A stretch of DNA of 64,000 nucleotides from JACMQX01 sp044225675 (GCA_044225675.1 JBGAIH010000020.1:1-64000), one strand, 5' to 3'; positions 16,354 through 25,192 are shown, counted from the stretch's first letter. Notes: generated from the sequence alone by a model not told the origin. A program made the numbers and translations.

Positions 16354-17331
16354 TCAGGCCAGCGTGGACGGATCGACGTTGGCGCCGCAGACGATGAGGC
16401 AGACCTTGCTCTGCGGCCCGGGCTTGAAGGCGCCGGTCTGCAGGGCCGCCAGCGGCAGCGCGGCGGCAGGCTCGACGGCGAGTTTCATTTCCTTCCACAG
16501 CCACTGCTGCGCGGCGCGGATGGCGTCGTCGGGCAGGCACAGCGCGTCGTCCACGAAGGCCTGGGTCAGCGCCCAGGCGATGGTGCCGATGCGCTTGGCA
16601 CCGAGCGAGTCGGCCGCGATGCCGCTGACGGCCACGTCCACCGGCGCGCCGGCCTGGCGCGCCTGGAACAGCGTCGGCGCCAGCTCCGGCTCCAGAGCCA
16701 CCACGCGCGCGCGGCGGCCGAACCAGGCGGCCACGCCGCCGATCAGCCCGCCACCGCCCACGCTCACGAGCACGCTGTCGGGCACGCCGCCGGCGGCCTC
16801 GATCTCGGCGGCCAGGGTGCCCGCGCCGGCCACCACCTCGGTCTGGTCATAGGCATGCATGAGCAGCGCGCCCGATTCGCGCTGGCGTGCAAGGCATGCT
16901 TCGAGCGCTTCGGCATAGACCGCGCCCGTGACGACGACCTGCGCGCCCAGCTCGCGCAGACGCGCGCGCTTGGCCTCGCTCGACACGGTGGGCACGAAGA
17001 CTTCGCAGGGCACGCCGAGCGCGCGCGCCGCGCCTGCGGCGGCGATGCCGGCATTGCCACCCGAGGCGATGATCGCGCCGGCCGCCGGCGCCTGCGCGGC
17101 CAGCAGGCGGTTGAGCATGCCACGCGACTTGAAGCTGCCGCCGACCTGCAGATGCTCCAGCTTGAGCCAGACCTCGGCACAGTCCACGCCGAGCGCCGCG
17201 CCAGGCAGTTTCCACAAGGGTGTTTCGCGCAGGAAGTGGCGGTGGCCCGCCAGCCGTGCCTGGGCGGCGCGGATGTCGTCAAGGCCGACGGGCAGGCCCG
17301 TGGGTGCGACGCCGGAGCGTGCGTCAGACAT
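16354..17331 (-). CDS. PLP-dependent threonine/serine dehydratase-like enzyme
   Basis: A 325-residue fold-type II PLP enzyme. The PLP lysine is K68 in GGSFKSRG, the substrate loop is SGGNAG, and the phosphate-binding glycine loop is GGGGLIGG. There is no C-terminal ACT regulatory domain, so it is of the short catabolic type rather than the feedback-regulated IlvA. It should deaminate threonine or serine to the 2-oxo acid and ammonia. Other members with this core act as serine racemase or on hydroxy-aspartate, so the substrate is not certain. Its start overlaps the end of ispH by 8 bp, so it is probably in the same transcript. Confidence 0.85.
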   Translation of the reverse strand: MSDARSGVAPTGLPVGLDDIRAAQARLAGHRHFLRETPLWKLPGAALGVDCAEVWLKLEHLQVGGSFKSRGMLNRLLAAQAPAAGAIIASGGNAGIAAAGAARALGVPCEVFVPTVSSEAKRARLRELGAQVVVTGAVYAEALEACLARQRESGALLMHAYDQTEVVAGAGTLAAEIEAAGGVPDSVLVSVGGGGLIGGVAAWFGRRARVVALEPELAPTLFQARQAGAPVDVAVSGIAADSLGAKRIGTIAWALTQAFVDDALCLPDDAIRAAQQWLWKEMKLAVEPAAALPLAALQTGAFKPGPQSKVCLIVCGANVDPSTLA

Positions 17332-18277
17332 CGAGCTTGAGCCCCTTCGGCAGGGGGAATTTGACCGTCTCGCGAATGCCGTCGAGCTTGCGCACCGACA
17401 CCGCGCCCATGGCCTTGATGCGGTCGATGACCTGCTGCACGAGGATCTCGGGCGCCGACGCGCCGGCCGTCAGGCCCACGCGCGACTTGCCCACGAGCCA
17501 TTCGTCGCGCAGCTCCGCCGGCTGGTCCACCATGTGCGCCTCGACGCCGAGCTTGCGCGCGAGTTCGGCCAGGCGGTTGCTGTTGGAGCTGGTGGGGCTG
17601 CCGACGACGATGACCACGTCGACCTCGGGCGAGAGAAACTTCACCGCGTCCTGCCGGTTCTGCGTGGCGTAGCAGATGTCCTGCTGCTTGGGCTCGCGCA
17701 CCTTGGGAAAGCGCTGCTTGACTGCGGCCGAGATCTCGGCCGCGTCGTCCACGCTCAGCGTGGTCTGGGTCACCACGGCCAGCTTGTCGGTCTGGGCCGG
17801 CTGCACCCGGGCCACGTCGTCGACGTCTTCCACCAGGTGGATGCCGCTGTCGAGCTGGCCCATCGTGCCCTCGACCTCCGGGTGGCCCTTGTGGCCGATC
17901 ATGATGAACTCGTAGCCTTCCCTGTGCAGCTTGGCGACTTCGACGTGTACCTTGGTGACGAGCGGACAGGTGGCGTCGAAGATCTGGAAGCCCCGGCGCT
18001 GGGCCTCCTCCTGCACCGCGCGGCTCACGCCGTGCGCGCTGAACACGAGCGTAGCGCCCGGAGGCACTTCGTCGAGGTCCTCGATGAAGATCGCGCCTTT
18101 GTCCTTGAGGTCGTTGACGACATAGGTGTTGTGCACGATCTCGTGGCGCACGTAGATCGGCCGGCCGAACTTGACGAGTGCGCGCTCGACGATCTCGATG
18201 GCGCGGTCCACGCCGGCGCAGAAGCCGCGCGGCTCGGCCAGCACGATTTCCTTGGTCACGGTGGTGGGCGCGTCCAT
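17324..18277 (-). CDS. ispH: 4-hydroxy-3-methylbut-2-enyl diphosphate reductase
   Basis: The last enzyme of the MEP isoprenoid pathway, an iron-sulfur protein that makes IPP and DMAPP from HMBPP. The 317 residues contain the three cluster cysteines in their usual places: C20 in PRGFCAGVDRA, C104 in DATCPLVTKVH and C202 in DICYATQNRQ. The conserved Glu/Thr region (VTQTTLSVDD) and the substrate serine/asparagine motif (SPTSSNSNRL) are present. The start overlaps the stop of fkpB by one base (TGATG), so the two are translationally coupled. The fkpB-ispH pair is a common arrangement in proteobacteria. Confidence 0.97.
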   Translation of the reverse strand: MDAPTTVTKEIVLAEPRGFCAGVDRAIEIVERALVKFGRPIYVRHEIVHNTYVVNDLKDKGAIFIEDLDEVPPGATLVFSAHGVSRAVQEEAQRRGFQIFDATCPLVTKVHVEVAKLHREGYEFIMIGHKGHPEVEGTMGQLDSGIHLVEDVDDVARVQPAQTDKLAVVTQTTLSVDDAAEISAAVKQRFPKVREPKQQDICYATQNRQDAVKFLSPEVDVVIVVGSPTSSNSNRLAELARKLGVEAHMVDQPAELRDEWLVGKSRVGLTAGASAPEILVQQVIDRIKAMGAVSVRKLDGIRETVKFPLPKGLKLDV

Positions 18278-18741
18278 CAGAGCACCCCGATCAGCTGCAC
18301 TTCAAAGGTCACGGGCTGGCCCGCCAGCGGGTGGTTGAAGTCGAACAGCACCGAGCCGCCGCCCTCGTCCTCGCGTACCTGGCGCACGGCGCCGGCGTAC
18401 TGGCCGCGGCCGTCGGGCGTGGGGAACTGCACCACGTCGCCGACGCTGTATTTCTCGTCGGGATCGCCCATCTGGTCGAGCAGCTTGCGCGCCACCCATT
18501 GCAGCATGTCGGCATTGCGCTCGCCGAAGGCCTCGCCGGCCGGAATGTCGAAGCGCGTGTGCGTGCCCTCGGCCAGGCCCAGCAGCCGCTGCTCCACGGC
18601 GGGGGACAGTTCACCGGTGCCCAGCGACAGGGTCGCGGGTTGGCCCTCGAAGGTGTTGATGATGTCTCCGCCCGGCCCGGCCAGGCGGTAATGCAGCGTG
18701 AGAAAGGAGCCTGGCTGGACCAGGACGGGCGTGGTGGGCAT
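18277..18741 (-). CDS. fkpB: FKBP-type peptidyl-prolyl isomerase, SlpA/FkpB type
   Basis: A 154-residue cytosolic FKBP with the inserted-in-flap chaperone domain of the SlpA type. The FKBP start (FLTLHYRLAGPGGDIINTF), the LGTGELSPAVEQRLLGL segment and the IPAGEAFGER motif are in order, ending in a strand LAGQPVTFEVQLIGVL. It speeds prolyl isomerisation and binds unfolded chains. It is the first gene of the fkpB-ispH-dehydratase run. The gene is divergent from radC with 141 bp between starts. Confidence 0.95.
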   Translation of the reverse strand: MPTTPVLVQPGSFLTLHYRLAGPGGDIINTFEGQPATLSLGTGELSPAVEQRLLGLAEGTHTRFDIPAGEAFGERNADMLQWVARKLLDQMGDPDEKYSVGDVVQFPTPDGRGQYAGAVRQVREDEGGGSVLFDFNHPLAGQPVTFEVQLIGVL

Positions 18742-18882
18742 GGGTATCCGTTGGCGCGCCTGAAGAAATGGGCGCGGCCCGCCATTGTAGGAAGCCGGCG
18801 GGCCGGGCGCGCCCGTGCAGCCCCTTTCTCCCCAGGCGCGCGCGACTTACACTGCACGCCCGATCTGAATTCTTTTGTACTC

Positions 18883-19560
18883 ATGAGCCCCAAACTGCTG
18901 CCGGCCGATGCCCGGCCCCGCGAGAAGCTGCTGTCCCTCGGTGCCGCCGCCCTGAACGATGCCGAGCTGCTGGCCCTGCTGCTGCGCACCGGCACCGCGG
19001 GCCGGGGCGTGATGGCGATGGCGCAAGAGCTGGTGACCCGCTTCAACGGTGTGGCAGGCCTGCTCAATGCCGGCGCGGAAGAACTCCGGTCCGTCAAGGG
19101 TCTGGGCGGCAATGCCAAGCGCGCCCAGCTGCTGGCCGTGCTGGAGCTGTCGCGCCGCGCCCTCGCCCAGCGGCTGCAGGAGCGCGACGTCATCGACTCG
19201 CCGCGGACCCTGCGCGACTACGTGCGCCTGCGCCTGGGCGAGCGCGAGCACGAAGTGTTCGCCGTGCTGTTCCTCGATTCGCAGAACCGGCTGATCGCCA
19301 TGGAGGAGCTGTTTCGCGGCACGCTGAGCCAGACCAGCGTCTATCCGCGCGAAGTGGTGCTGCGCGCCCTGCATCACCATGCAGCGGCGGTGGTGCTGGC
19401 CCACAACCACCCCAGCGGATTGGTGGAGCCGTCGCGCGCGGACATCGCGTTGACCTCAACCCTCAAGGCGGCGCTTGCGCTGGTCGACGTGCGCGTACTG
19501 GACCATGTGATCGTGAGTCGCTCGGATGCAACAACTTTCGCCGAAAAAGGACTTCTATAG
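18883..19560 (+). CDS. radC: RadC/JAB-domain DNA-repair-family protein
   Basis: The start at 18883 gives 225 residues, the usual length; frames extending further upstream only read through the antisense of fkpB. The N-terminal helical UPF0758 domain (LLSLGAAALNDAELLALLLR) includes a helix-hairpin-helix (GLGGNAKRAQLL). The C-terminal JAB/MPN metal-binding motif is HNHPSG followed by an Asp eleven residues after the second His (RADIALT). RadC proteins are widespread, but their molecular role is unsettled; the early DNA-repair assignment in E. coli was later questioned. It is followed by pilA after 135 bp. Confidence 0.95.
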   Translation: MSPKLLPADARPREKLLSLGAAALNDAELLALLLRTGTAGRGVMAMAQELVTRFNGVAGLLNAGAEELRSVKGLGGNAKRAQLLAVLELSRRALAQRLQERDVIDSPRTLRDYVRLRLGEREHEVFAVLFLDSQNRLIAMEELFRGTLSQTSVYPREVVLRALHHHAAAVVLAHNHPSGLVEPSRADIALTSTLKAALALVDVRVLDHVIVSRSDATTFAEKGLL

Positions 19561-19695
19561 GTTCAACAAAATCAATTTTTTGAGAACCAATAGATTCATT
19601 CGACAGGGCGGTCAATGTTTCCGGATGCAACGTTTCGTGAAGCGAGGGAGGGCAATTTCTAGGATCAGGGCGTCAACAACGGAGGACCCATTGAC

Positions 19696-20121
19696 ATGAA
19701 ACGCTCTATCCAAAAAGGCTTCACCCTGATCGAACTGATGATCGTCGTCGCGATCATCGGCATTCTCGCTGCCGTCGCGCTGCCGGCCTACCAGGACTAC
19801 ACCGTCCGGGCCAAGGTTTCGGAAGTGGTGCTGGCCGCTTCGGCGGGACGCACGGCAGTCTCGGAGGCCGTGCAGGTCTCCGGAGGCTTCCCCACGGCCG
19901 CCAGCCTGTCGATCGAAACCCAGTCGTCCAAGTACGTCGCCAGCGTGGCCTACTCGCAGACCAGCGCGACCGAAGGCGTGGTGACCGCCACCGCCCAGGG
20001 CGACTCCTCGATCACCGGCAGCACCATCGTGCTGACGGGCACGATGGGCGCGAACGCCCAGGTCAACTGGGTGTGCGGCGGCACGATCGCCGCCAAGTAC
20101 CGCCCGGCCAGCTGCAAGTAA
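19696..20121 (+). CDS. pilA: Type IV pilin, copy 1
   Basis: A 141-residue major-pilin-like protein. The prepilin leader is short (MKRSIQKG) and is cleaved by PilD before Phe9, with the required Glu five residues later (FTLIELMIVVAIIGILAAVA). A conserved Cys pair near the C-terminus (WVCGG ... PASCK) would close the D-loop. The ribosome site GGAGG lies about ten bases upstream. It differs from the second copy at about 20 of 141 positions. The pilin is assembled into type IV pili for twitching, adhesion and DNA uptake. Confidence 0.96.
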   Translation: MKRSIQKGFTLIELMIVVAIIGILAAVALPAYQDYTVRAKVSEVVLAASAGRTAVSEAVQVSGGFPTAASLSIETQSSKYVASVAYSQTSATEGVVTATAQGDSSITGSTIVLTGTMGANAQVNWVCGGTIAAKYRPASCK

Positions 20122-20249
20122 TCCGGCTGCGAACGCTCTTTCGCGAAGAAGGCCGCAAGCGGCTCTTGTTCGCGGTGTGCGAGCCGACGCGGCAGCAACA
20201 AGTCGCGTCGGCGCCACAAGGCCGGTCGGCAAAGCGATGCGAAAGAATG

Positions 20250-20277
20250 AGTTTCTTCTGCACACGAAGAAGAAACT
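20250..20277. repeat. 10-bp inverted repeat between the pilin genes
   Basis: AGTTTCTTCT at 20250-20259 is the exact reverse complement of AGAAGAAACT at 20268-20277, around an 8-nt loop. It lies about 130 bp after the pilA copy 1 stop and could be a processing or regulatory structure in the mRNA. Confidence 0.5.
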
Positions 20278-20291
20278 ACGGTTTCCATATG

Positions 20292-20324
20292 CGACGGAGT
20301 GTTTCGATGCGAAACACTCCGTCG
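20292..20324. terminator. 15-bp perfect hairpin between the pilin genes
   Basis: The arms 20292-20306 and 20310-20324 are perfectly complementary over 15 bp with the 3-nt loop ATG. A second small stem (GCGTTT-GCA-AAACGC, 20325-20339) follows at once. The hairpin is well placed to end or attenuate transcription from pilA copy 1 into copy 2, though it lacks a T-tract. Confidence 0.6.
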
Positions 20325-20381
20325 GCGTTTGCAAAACGCTTTCTACGATGAGCGCTTCTCAAACCAGGAAGGACTCTCGAC

Positions 20382-20807
20382 ATGAAACGCTCTCTCCAGC
20401 AAGGCTTCACCCTGATCGAACTCATGATCGTGGTCGCGATCATCGGCATTCTGGCCGCCGTTGCGCTGCCGGCCTATCAGGACTACACCGTTCGCGCCAA
20501 GGTTTCTGAAGTGGTGCTGGCCGCTTCGTCAGGCCGCACGGCCGTGTCAGAAGCCGTGCAGGTCAGCGGCAGCTTCCCTTCCAACGCGAGCCTGTCGATC
20601 GAGACGCAATCGTCCAAGTACGTGGCCAGCGTCGCCTACTCGCAGACGAACTCGACCCAGGGCGTCGTCACCGCCACCGCCCGGGGCGACAACGCCATCT
20701 CCGGCAGCACGATCGAGCTGACCGGCACCATGGCCGGCAACAGCCAGGTCACGTGGATCTGCGGCGGCACCATCCAGGCCAAGTACCGGCCGGCGAGCTG
20801 CAAGTAA
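20382..20807 (+). CDS. pilA: Type IV pilin, copy 2
   Basis: A 141-residue paralogue of the upstream pilin, with leader MKRSLQQG and the same FTLIELMIVVAIIGILAAVA helix. The C-terminal Cys pair (WICGG ... PASCK) is retained. The changes lie mainly in the surface loop (residues 64-120), while the assembly helix is nearly unchanged. It is separated from copy 1 by 260 bp that contain three inverted repeats. It has its own AGGA-type ribosome site (CCAGGAAGGA) upstream. The two copies could be differently expressed or recombine with each other. Confidence 0.96.
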   Translation: MKRSLQQGFTLIELMIVVAIIGILAAVALPAYQDYTVRAKVSEVVLAASSGRTAVSEAVQVSGSFPSNASLSIETQSSKYVASVAYSQTNSTQGVVTATARGDNAISGSTIELTGTMAGNSQVTWICGGTIQAKYRPASCK

Positions 20808-20953
20808 GGTGTGATGGCGCGAGCACCGGCCGCGCCATCCGCACCGTCCGCACCAGGCAGTCCCTTCATCACCCCCTGCCGAGCAACGGCCCTGCGCATG
20901 CCCTACCATGCGCAGGCCGGGCTGCGTCATCGACCAGGCCGGCCAGGGGCCTC

Positions 20954-21640
20954 ATGAAACTCACGCAACTCGCCGACCTCCAGCGCATCAAGAACGAACT
21001 TGCCGCCACCCGCGCGCGCGAGGCCGCCGCGCTGGCCGCGCGCCGCGAGGCCGAGCGCCGGGCACGCGCCGAAGCGGAACTCTTTGCGCGCGCCGCCGGC
21101 AAGGTGCAGCCGCTGCCAGACACGGGCCGAGCCCGCATCGAGCGCGCCCAGCCCGCACCGATCCCCGTGCAAAGGCAGCTCGACGAGCAGGCCGTGATGC
21201 AGGCGTCGATCAGCGACGAGTTCGACGTCACCACGCTGCTGGACGTGGACGATGCGCTGAGCTTTCGCCGACCCGGCATCGGCACCGACGTGACGCGCCG
21301 CCTGCGCAAGGGGGAATGGAGCATTCAGCGGCAGATCGACCTGCACGGGCTGCGCCGCGAGGAGGCGCGCGAGGCGCTGGCGGACTTCGTCCGTGACTGC
21401 GTCCGCACGGGCCTGCGCTGCGTGCGCGTGGTCCACGGCAAGGGTCTGGGCTCACCGGGCAAGGAGCCGGTGCTCAAGAGCAAGGTGCAGGGATGGCTGA
21501 TCCAGAAGAGCGAAGTGCTGGCCTTCGTGCAGGCGCGCCCGGCCGAAGGCGGGGCCGGGGCGCTGGTGGTGCTGCTCAAGCCCGCTCAGCTCAGGCCCGC
21601 TCCGCTCAGGCCCGCTCAGCTCAAGCCTTCTCAGGCTTGA
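20954..21640 (+). CDS. Smr-domain protein (MutS2 C-terminal-like endonuclease domain)
   Basis: The start at 20954 (MKLTQLADLQRIKNELA) is preferred to longer upstream frames, which run through the pilin terminator region. The 228-residue product has an N-terminal charged helix (AREAAALAARREAERRARAEAE), a linker, and an Smr domain at about residues 120-205. Diagnostic motifs are IDLHGLRREEAREAL and VRVVHGKGLGSPG followed by VQGWL. Smr domains bind and can nick DNA or RNA; the role of stand-alone betaproteobacterial members is not settled. The extreme C-terminus is a run of PAQLRPAPLRPAQLK coded by a 15-bp triplicated repeat, and it overlaps the end of the convergent gene by 20 bp. Confidence 0.88.
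   Translation: MKLTQLADLQRIKNELAATRAREAAALAARREAERRARAEAELFARAAGKVQPLPDTGRARIERAQPAPIPVQRQLDEQAVMQASISDEFDVTTLLDVDDALSFRRPGIGTDVTRRLRKGEWSIQRQIDLHGLRREEAREALADFVRDCVRTGLRCVRVVHGKGLGSPGKEPVLKSKVQGWLIQKSEVLAFVQARPAEGGAGALVVLLKPAQLRPAPLRPAQLKPSQA
21581..21625 (+). repeat. 15-bp tandem repeat, three copies, in the Smr gene end
   Basis: Three near-identical 15-mers of the form CCCGCTCAGCTCAGG occur at 21581-21595, 21596-21610 and 21611-21625, each differing by one base. They code for a five-residue repeat at the protein tail and could vary in number by slippage. Confidence 0.85.
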
Positions 21641-22124
21641 CGAGCGCGTCCAGCTCGGCGTTCTGGGTCGGGAGGTCGAACACGCGGGTGTTGAGCCACC
21701 CGGCCTGGATGGCTTCGCGATGCAGGAACTCCTCCAGCACGCGCGTGCGCATCTCCACACCGCAGCCGGGGCATGACGCCCAGTTCGGCATGATGTCGTG
21801 CGAGCGGTCGCGGGGCGGCCGCCGGATCTCCCAGTCGTGATCGCATTCGGGGCAGCGCGCGCCGGTCGAGAACAGCACGTTGCGGCCGAGCGCCAGCATC
21901 AGCGTCGCAAAACCGACGCCGGCCGCAAATCCTGCAAACAGCAGGTGCGGCGTCCAGTCGGGAAGATAGCCCGCCACGATCAGCACGCTGGCGAGCGAAA
22001 GGCCGGCGAAGGCGCCCCACAGCAGCGTCCAGGCCCGCCGCGCCTGGTGACGGTGCGCGAGCTGCTTGGCGCCAAGAATGTCGCGCGCCAGTTCTGCGGA
22101 CAGCGTGCGCGTGGAAGGGATCAT
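21621..22124 (-). CDS. Membrane protein with C-terminal zinc ribbon
   Basis: The start at 22124 has AGGAG seven bases upstream. The 167-residue protein has two hydrophobic segments at about residues 32-53 (TLLWGAFAGLSLASVLIVAG) and 61-82 (HLLFAGFAAGVGFATLMLAL). They are followed by a soluble part with two CxxC pairs (CPECDHDW ... CPGCG), a zinc ribbon that should lie in the cytoplasm. No named family is recognised. It is convergent with the Smr gene, with which it overlaps by 20 bp at the stop codons. Confidence 0.7.
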   Translation of the reverse strand: MIPSTRTLSAELARDILGAKQLAHRHQARRAWTLLWGAFAGLSLASVLIVAGYLPDWTPHLLFAGFAAGVGFATLMLALGRNVLFSTGARCPECDHDWEIRRPPRDRSHDIMPNWASCPGCGVEMRTRVLEEFLHREAIQAGWLNTRVFDLPTQNAELDALVKPEKA

Positions 22125-22262
22125 GAGGGGCTCCTGCGATGCGAATGGATTCGCAGCGTAGAGAGCGTCGGCGGCGAGGTCCATCCGCCGGAAGCAGGAG
22201 GCCAAGCGGCCTAGGGAATTTCAACGGCAGGCAGAAGCGGCACTGCGGCCGCCGCGCCCCAC

Positions 22263-22667
22263 TCAGCCGTGGAGGTTGCGCATCCAGTCGGCCGTCTGGA
22301 AGAAGGAGTCATTCAACCGCAGGCGCAGATCGTCGGGCACATCGGTTTCGCGCATCGCCTGATCCATGCACGCGAGCCATTGATCGCGTTCGCGAAGACC
22401 GATGCGAAACGGCATGTGCCGCATGCGCAGCCGCGGGTGGCCGAAGCGGGCGGTGTAGTGCTGCGGGCCGCCCATCCAGCCCGTGAGAAACCAGAACAGG
22501 CGCTGGCGCGCATTGGCCAGGTCGCTGCCGTGCACGGCGCGCAGCGCGCCGTAGTCGGGCTCGAGGTCCATGAGGTCGTAGAAGCGCTCGACCAGGGCGC
22601 GGATTCTCTCCTCGCCACCAATCCATTCGAAGACCGTTTCAGCGGGCGGCTTTTCCTGAATCTGCAT
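22263..22667 (-). CDS. Group II truncated haemoglobin (trHbO type)
   Basis: The start at 22667 gives the usual length of 134 residues. The group II signatures are all present: Tyr30 (B10) in ERFYDLM, the run GHPRLRMRH with proximal His84, and Trp97 (G8) in ERDQWLACM. The WIGGEERIRALVERF opening is typical. Such proteins bind oxygen and NO and are linked to redox stress and oxygen handling. It begins 5 bp after the ABC permease gene on the same strand, so it is probably co-transcribed with it. Confidence 0.95.
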   Translation of the reverse strand: MQIQEKPPAETVFEWIGGEERIRALVERFYDLMDLEPDYGALRAVHGSDLANARQRLFWFLTGWMGGPQHYTARFGHPRLRMRHMPFRIGLRERDQWLACMDQAMRETDVPDDLRLRLNDSFFQTADWMRNLHG

Positions 22668-22672
22668 GGCGC

Positions 22673-25192
22673 TTATTGTGAGGCCTGGCGCAGCGTTTCC
22701 ACCACCGGCCGGCGCAATACCTCGCGCAGGCCCCACCAGCCGGCCGCCAGCGCCAGCACCGCACCCGCGCCTGCGCCGGCCAGCGGCACCCACCACTGAA
22801 CCGTCCACTCGAACTCGAACGCATAGCGCGCAAGAGCCCAGCCCACGGCCGCCGCCACCACGCTGGCCAGGAAGCCCGCCAGCAGGCCGACGCCCGCCAG
22901 CTCCGCCCGCTGCACCTGACGCAGCAGGCTGGCCTGCGCGCCGACCGCGCGCATGATGGCGAACTCGCGGGCGCGCTCCTCGCGCGTGGCCGTCACCGCC
23001 GCGAACAGCACCACCAAACCGGCCGCGAGCGTGAAGCCGAAGAGGAACTCCACCGCGCGGATCACCTTCTCGAGCACGCCCTGCACCTGGTTGATGGTGC
23101 TGGTCATGTCCACGTCGGTGATGTTCGGAAAGGCCCGGACGAGCGCATTGTCGAAGTCCGCCGAGCCCGGCGCGCGGAAGGCGCTCATGTAGGTGACGGG
23201 CACGTCGGCCAGCTCGCGCACCGGATAGATCACGAAGAAGTTGGCGCGCATCGAGCCCCAGTCGACCTTGCGCAGCGAGGTGATCTTCGCGTCGGTCTGC
23301 ACGCCGCCGATGTCAAAGCGCAGCGTGTCGCCCATGCGCAGGCCCAGGGTTTCGGCGATGCCCGATTCGACGCTGATCGCGCCCTTTTCGTTGTCGGTCC
23401 AGCGGCCCGCAACGATCTCGTTGTGCGGCGGCCGCACCTCGGTGGCCGACAGGTTGAACTCGCGGTCCACGAGGCGCTTGGCGCGGTCTTCGGTGTAGTC
23501 GTCGGGCGTCACGGTGCGGCCATTGATGCTCAGCAGGCGGCCGCGGATCATCGGGTACCAGTCGTAGCGACTCACGCCGCCGTCGCGCAGCGCCTGCTGG
23601 AAGGCATCGGCCTGCTCCGGCATGACGTTGATCACGAAGCGGTTGGGGGCATCCGGCGGCGTGGCCTTGCGCCAGCTGCTCACGAGGTCGGTGCGCAGCA
23701 GCACCAGCAGCACGAGGGCCAGCAGACCCACGGCCAGCGCGCTGACCTGCACCACGGTGTAGGCCGGCCGCGCCGACACCTGGCGCGTGGCCAGCACCAG
23801 CCAGCGCGGCGCGGTGGCCTCGTTGACGCTGCGCCTGAGCAGGCGCAGCGCGAGCCAGCTCAGGCCGGCGAACAGCACCACGGCCGCGCCGAACCCACCG
23901 ACCGCGATGGCCCCCAGGCGCAGGTCGCTGCTCACGGCCAGCAGCAGCGCGGCAAAGCCCGCCACGCCGATGGCCAGCACCGCCGCCGAGGCGGGCTTGA
24001 GGTTGCCCACGTCGCGCCGGATCACCCGCAGCGGCGGCACCTGCGCCAGCTGCATGACCGGCGGCATGCCGAAGGCCAGCAGCAGCGTGAGGCCCATGCC
24101 GACGCCGAAGGCGGCGGGCCACAGGCCGGCGGCTGGCAGCGCCGTCTCCACCAGGCCCGCGAGCAGCAGCACGAAGACGTAATGCACGCCGAAGCCGATG
24201 GCCACGCCGAGCAGGCTGGCGAACAGGCCCACCAGCGCGAACTCCACCGCATAGCTCAGCGCGATCGTGCGCTGGCTCTGGCCGAGCACCCGCAGCATGG
24301 CCGACGCATCGAGATGGCTCGCCGCGAAGCCGCGCGCCGCCAGGGCGACGGCCACCGCGCTCAGCAGGGCCGCCAGCAGCGCCACGAGGTTGAGGAACTT
24401 CTCGGCGCGGTCCAGCGTCTGGCGCATCTCGGGGCGGCCGCCTTCGAGCGACTCCACGCGCACGCCGCGCACCTCGGGCTTCCTGGCCTCGTCTACCGCC
24501 CACTTCACGTAGCGCGCCACCTGAGCGTCGGGGCCGGCCACGGCAAAGCGCCAGGTCAGGCGACTGGCGGGCTGGATGAGGCGGGTGGACGCGACGTCGG
24601 CCTCGCGGATCATCACGCGCGGCGCAAAGCTCATGAAGCCGGCGCCCCGGTCCGGCTCGTTGACGATGATGCGGCCGATCCGCAGGCTGGCGTCGCCCAG
24701 CAGCAGCGGATCGCCCACCTTGAGCCCGAGCGCACCGAGCAGCGGCGCATCGACCCAGGCCTCGCCGCGCGCCGGCACGTCGCGCGTGGCCTGGCCGGGC
24801 GCCTCCGGCTGCGGCGCCACCTTGAGGCTGCCGCGCAGCGGATAGCCCGCGTCCACCACCTTGAGCGCCACCAGGCGCGAGGCGCCGCCCTGGGCATCGG
24901 CGGCCCGGCCCATGGTCGGGAAGCTCAGCGTGGTCGCGGTCTGCAGGCCCAGGCGGCGCGCTTCGGCGATGAAGGCCTCGGGCGTGGGGTTGTCGCTGGC
25001 CACCACGGCGTCGCCGCCCAGCAGCTGCCGCGCATCGCGCTGCAGCCCGCCCTTGAGACGGTCCGCGAAGAAGCCCACGGCCGTCAGCGCCGCCACCGCC
25101 AGCGTCACGGCCACGATCAGCAGGCGCAGCTCGCCCGCACGCAGATCGCGCCAGAGCGTGCGCCAGCCCAGAAGCCAGGGGGAAGTATTCAT
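22673..25192 (-). CDS. FtsX-like ABC transporter permease (YbbP family)
   Basis: An 839-residue inner-membrane protein with the double-FtsX layout: an N-terminal membrane segment (LLIVAVTLAVAALTAVGFFA), a large periplasmic domain, a set of membrane helices around residues 260-420, a second periplasmic domain, and a final three-helix block (FLFGFTLAAGLVVLFAAV ... LAGVGLLAGFLASVVAAAVG). This is the layout of YbbP, whose ATPase partner YbbA is normally encoded next to it; here no ATPase gene adjoins. Such systems move lipids or lipoproteins, or act on the envelope by mechanical work. The downstream gene is the truncated haemoglobin. Confidence 0.88.
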   Translation of the reverse strand: MNTSPWLLGWRTLWRDLRAGELRLLIVAVTLAVAALTAVGFFADRLKGGLQRDARQLLGGDAVVASDNPTPEAFIAEARRLGLQTATTLSFPTMGRAADAQGGASRLVALKVVDAGYPLRGSLKVAPQPEAPGQATRDVPARGEAWVDAPLLGALGLKVGDPLLLGDASLRIGRIIVNEPDRGAGFMSFAPRVMIREADVASTRLIQPASRLTWRFAVAGPDAQVARYVKWAVDEARKPEVRGVRVESLEGGRPEMRQTLDRAEKFLNLVALLAALLSAVAVALAARGFAASHLDASAMLRVLGQSQRTIALSYAVEFALVGLFASLLGVAIGFGVHYVFVLLLAGLVETALPAAGLWPAAFGVGMGLTLLLAFGMPPVMQLAQVPPLRVIRRDVGNLKPASAAVLAIGVAGFAALLLAVSSDLRLGAIAVGGFGAAVVLFAGLSWLALRLLRRSVNEATAPRWLVLATRQVSARPAYTVVQVSALAVGLLALVLLVLLRTDLVSSWRKATPPDAPNRFVINVMPEQADAFQQALRDGGVSRYDWYPMIRGRLLSINGRTVTPDDYTEDRAKRLVDREFNLSATEVRPPHNEIVAGRWTDNEKGAISVESGIAETLGLRMGDTLRFDIGGVQTDAKITSLRKVDWGSMRANFFVIYPVRELADVPVTYMSAFRAPGSADFDNALVRAFPNITDVDMTSTINQVQGVLEKVIRAVEFLFGFTLAAGLVVLFAAVTATREERAREFAIMRAVGAQASLLRQVQRAELAGVGLLAGFLASVVAAAVGWALARYAFEFEWTVQWWVPLAGAGAGAVLALAAGWWGLREVLRRPVVETLRQASQ

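Noticed and set aside
20292..20339. CRISPR-like or REP repeat array between the pilin genes.
   Set aside because: The inverted repeats are unrelated to each other and not regularly spaced; they are better read as single mRNA hairpins.
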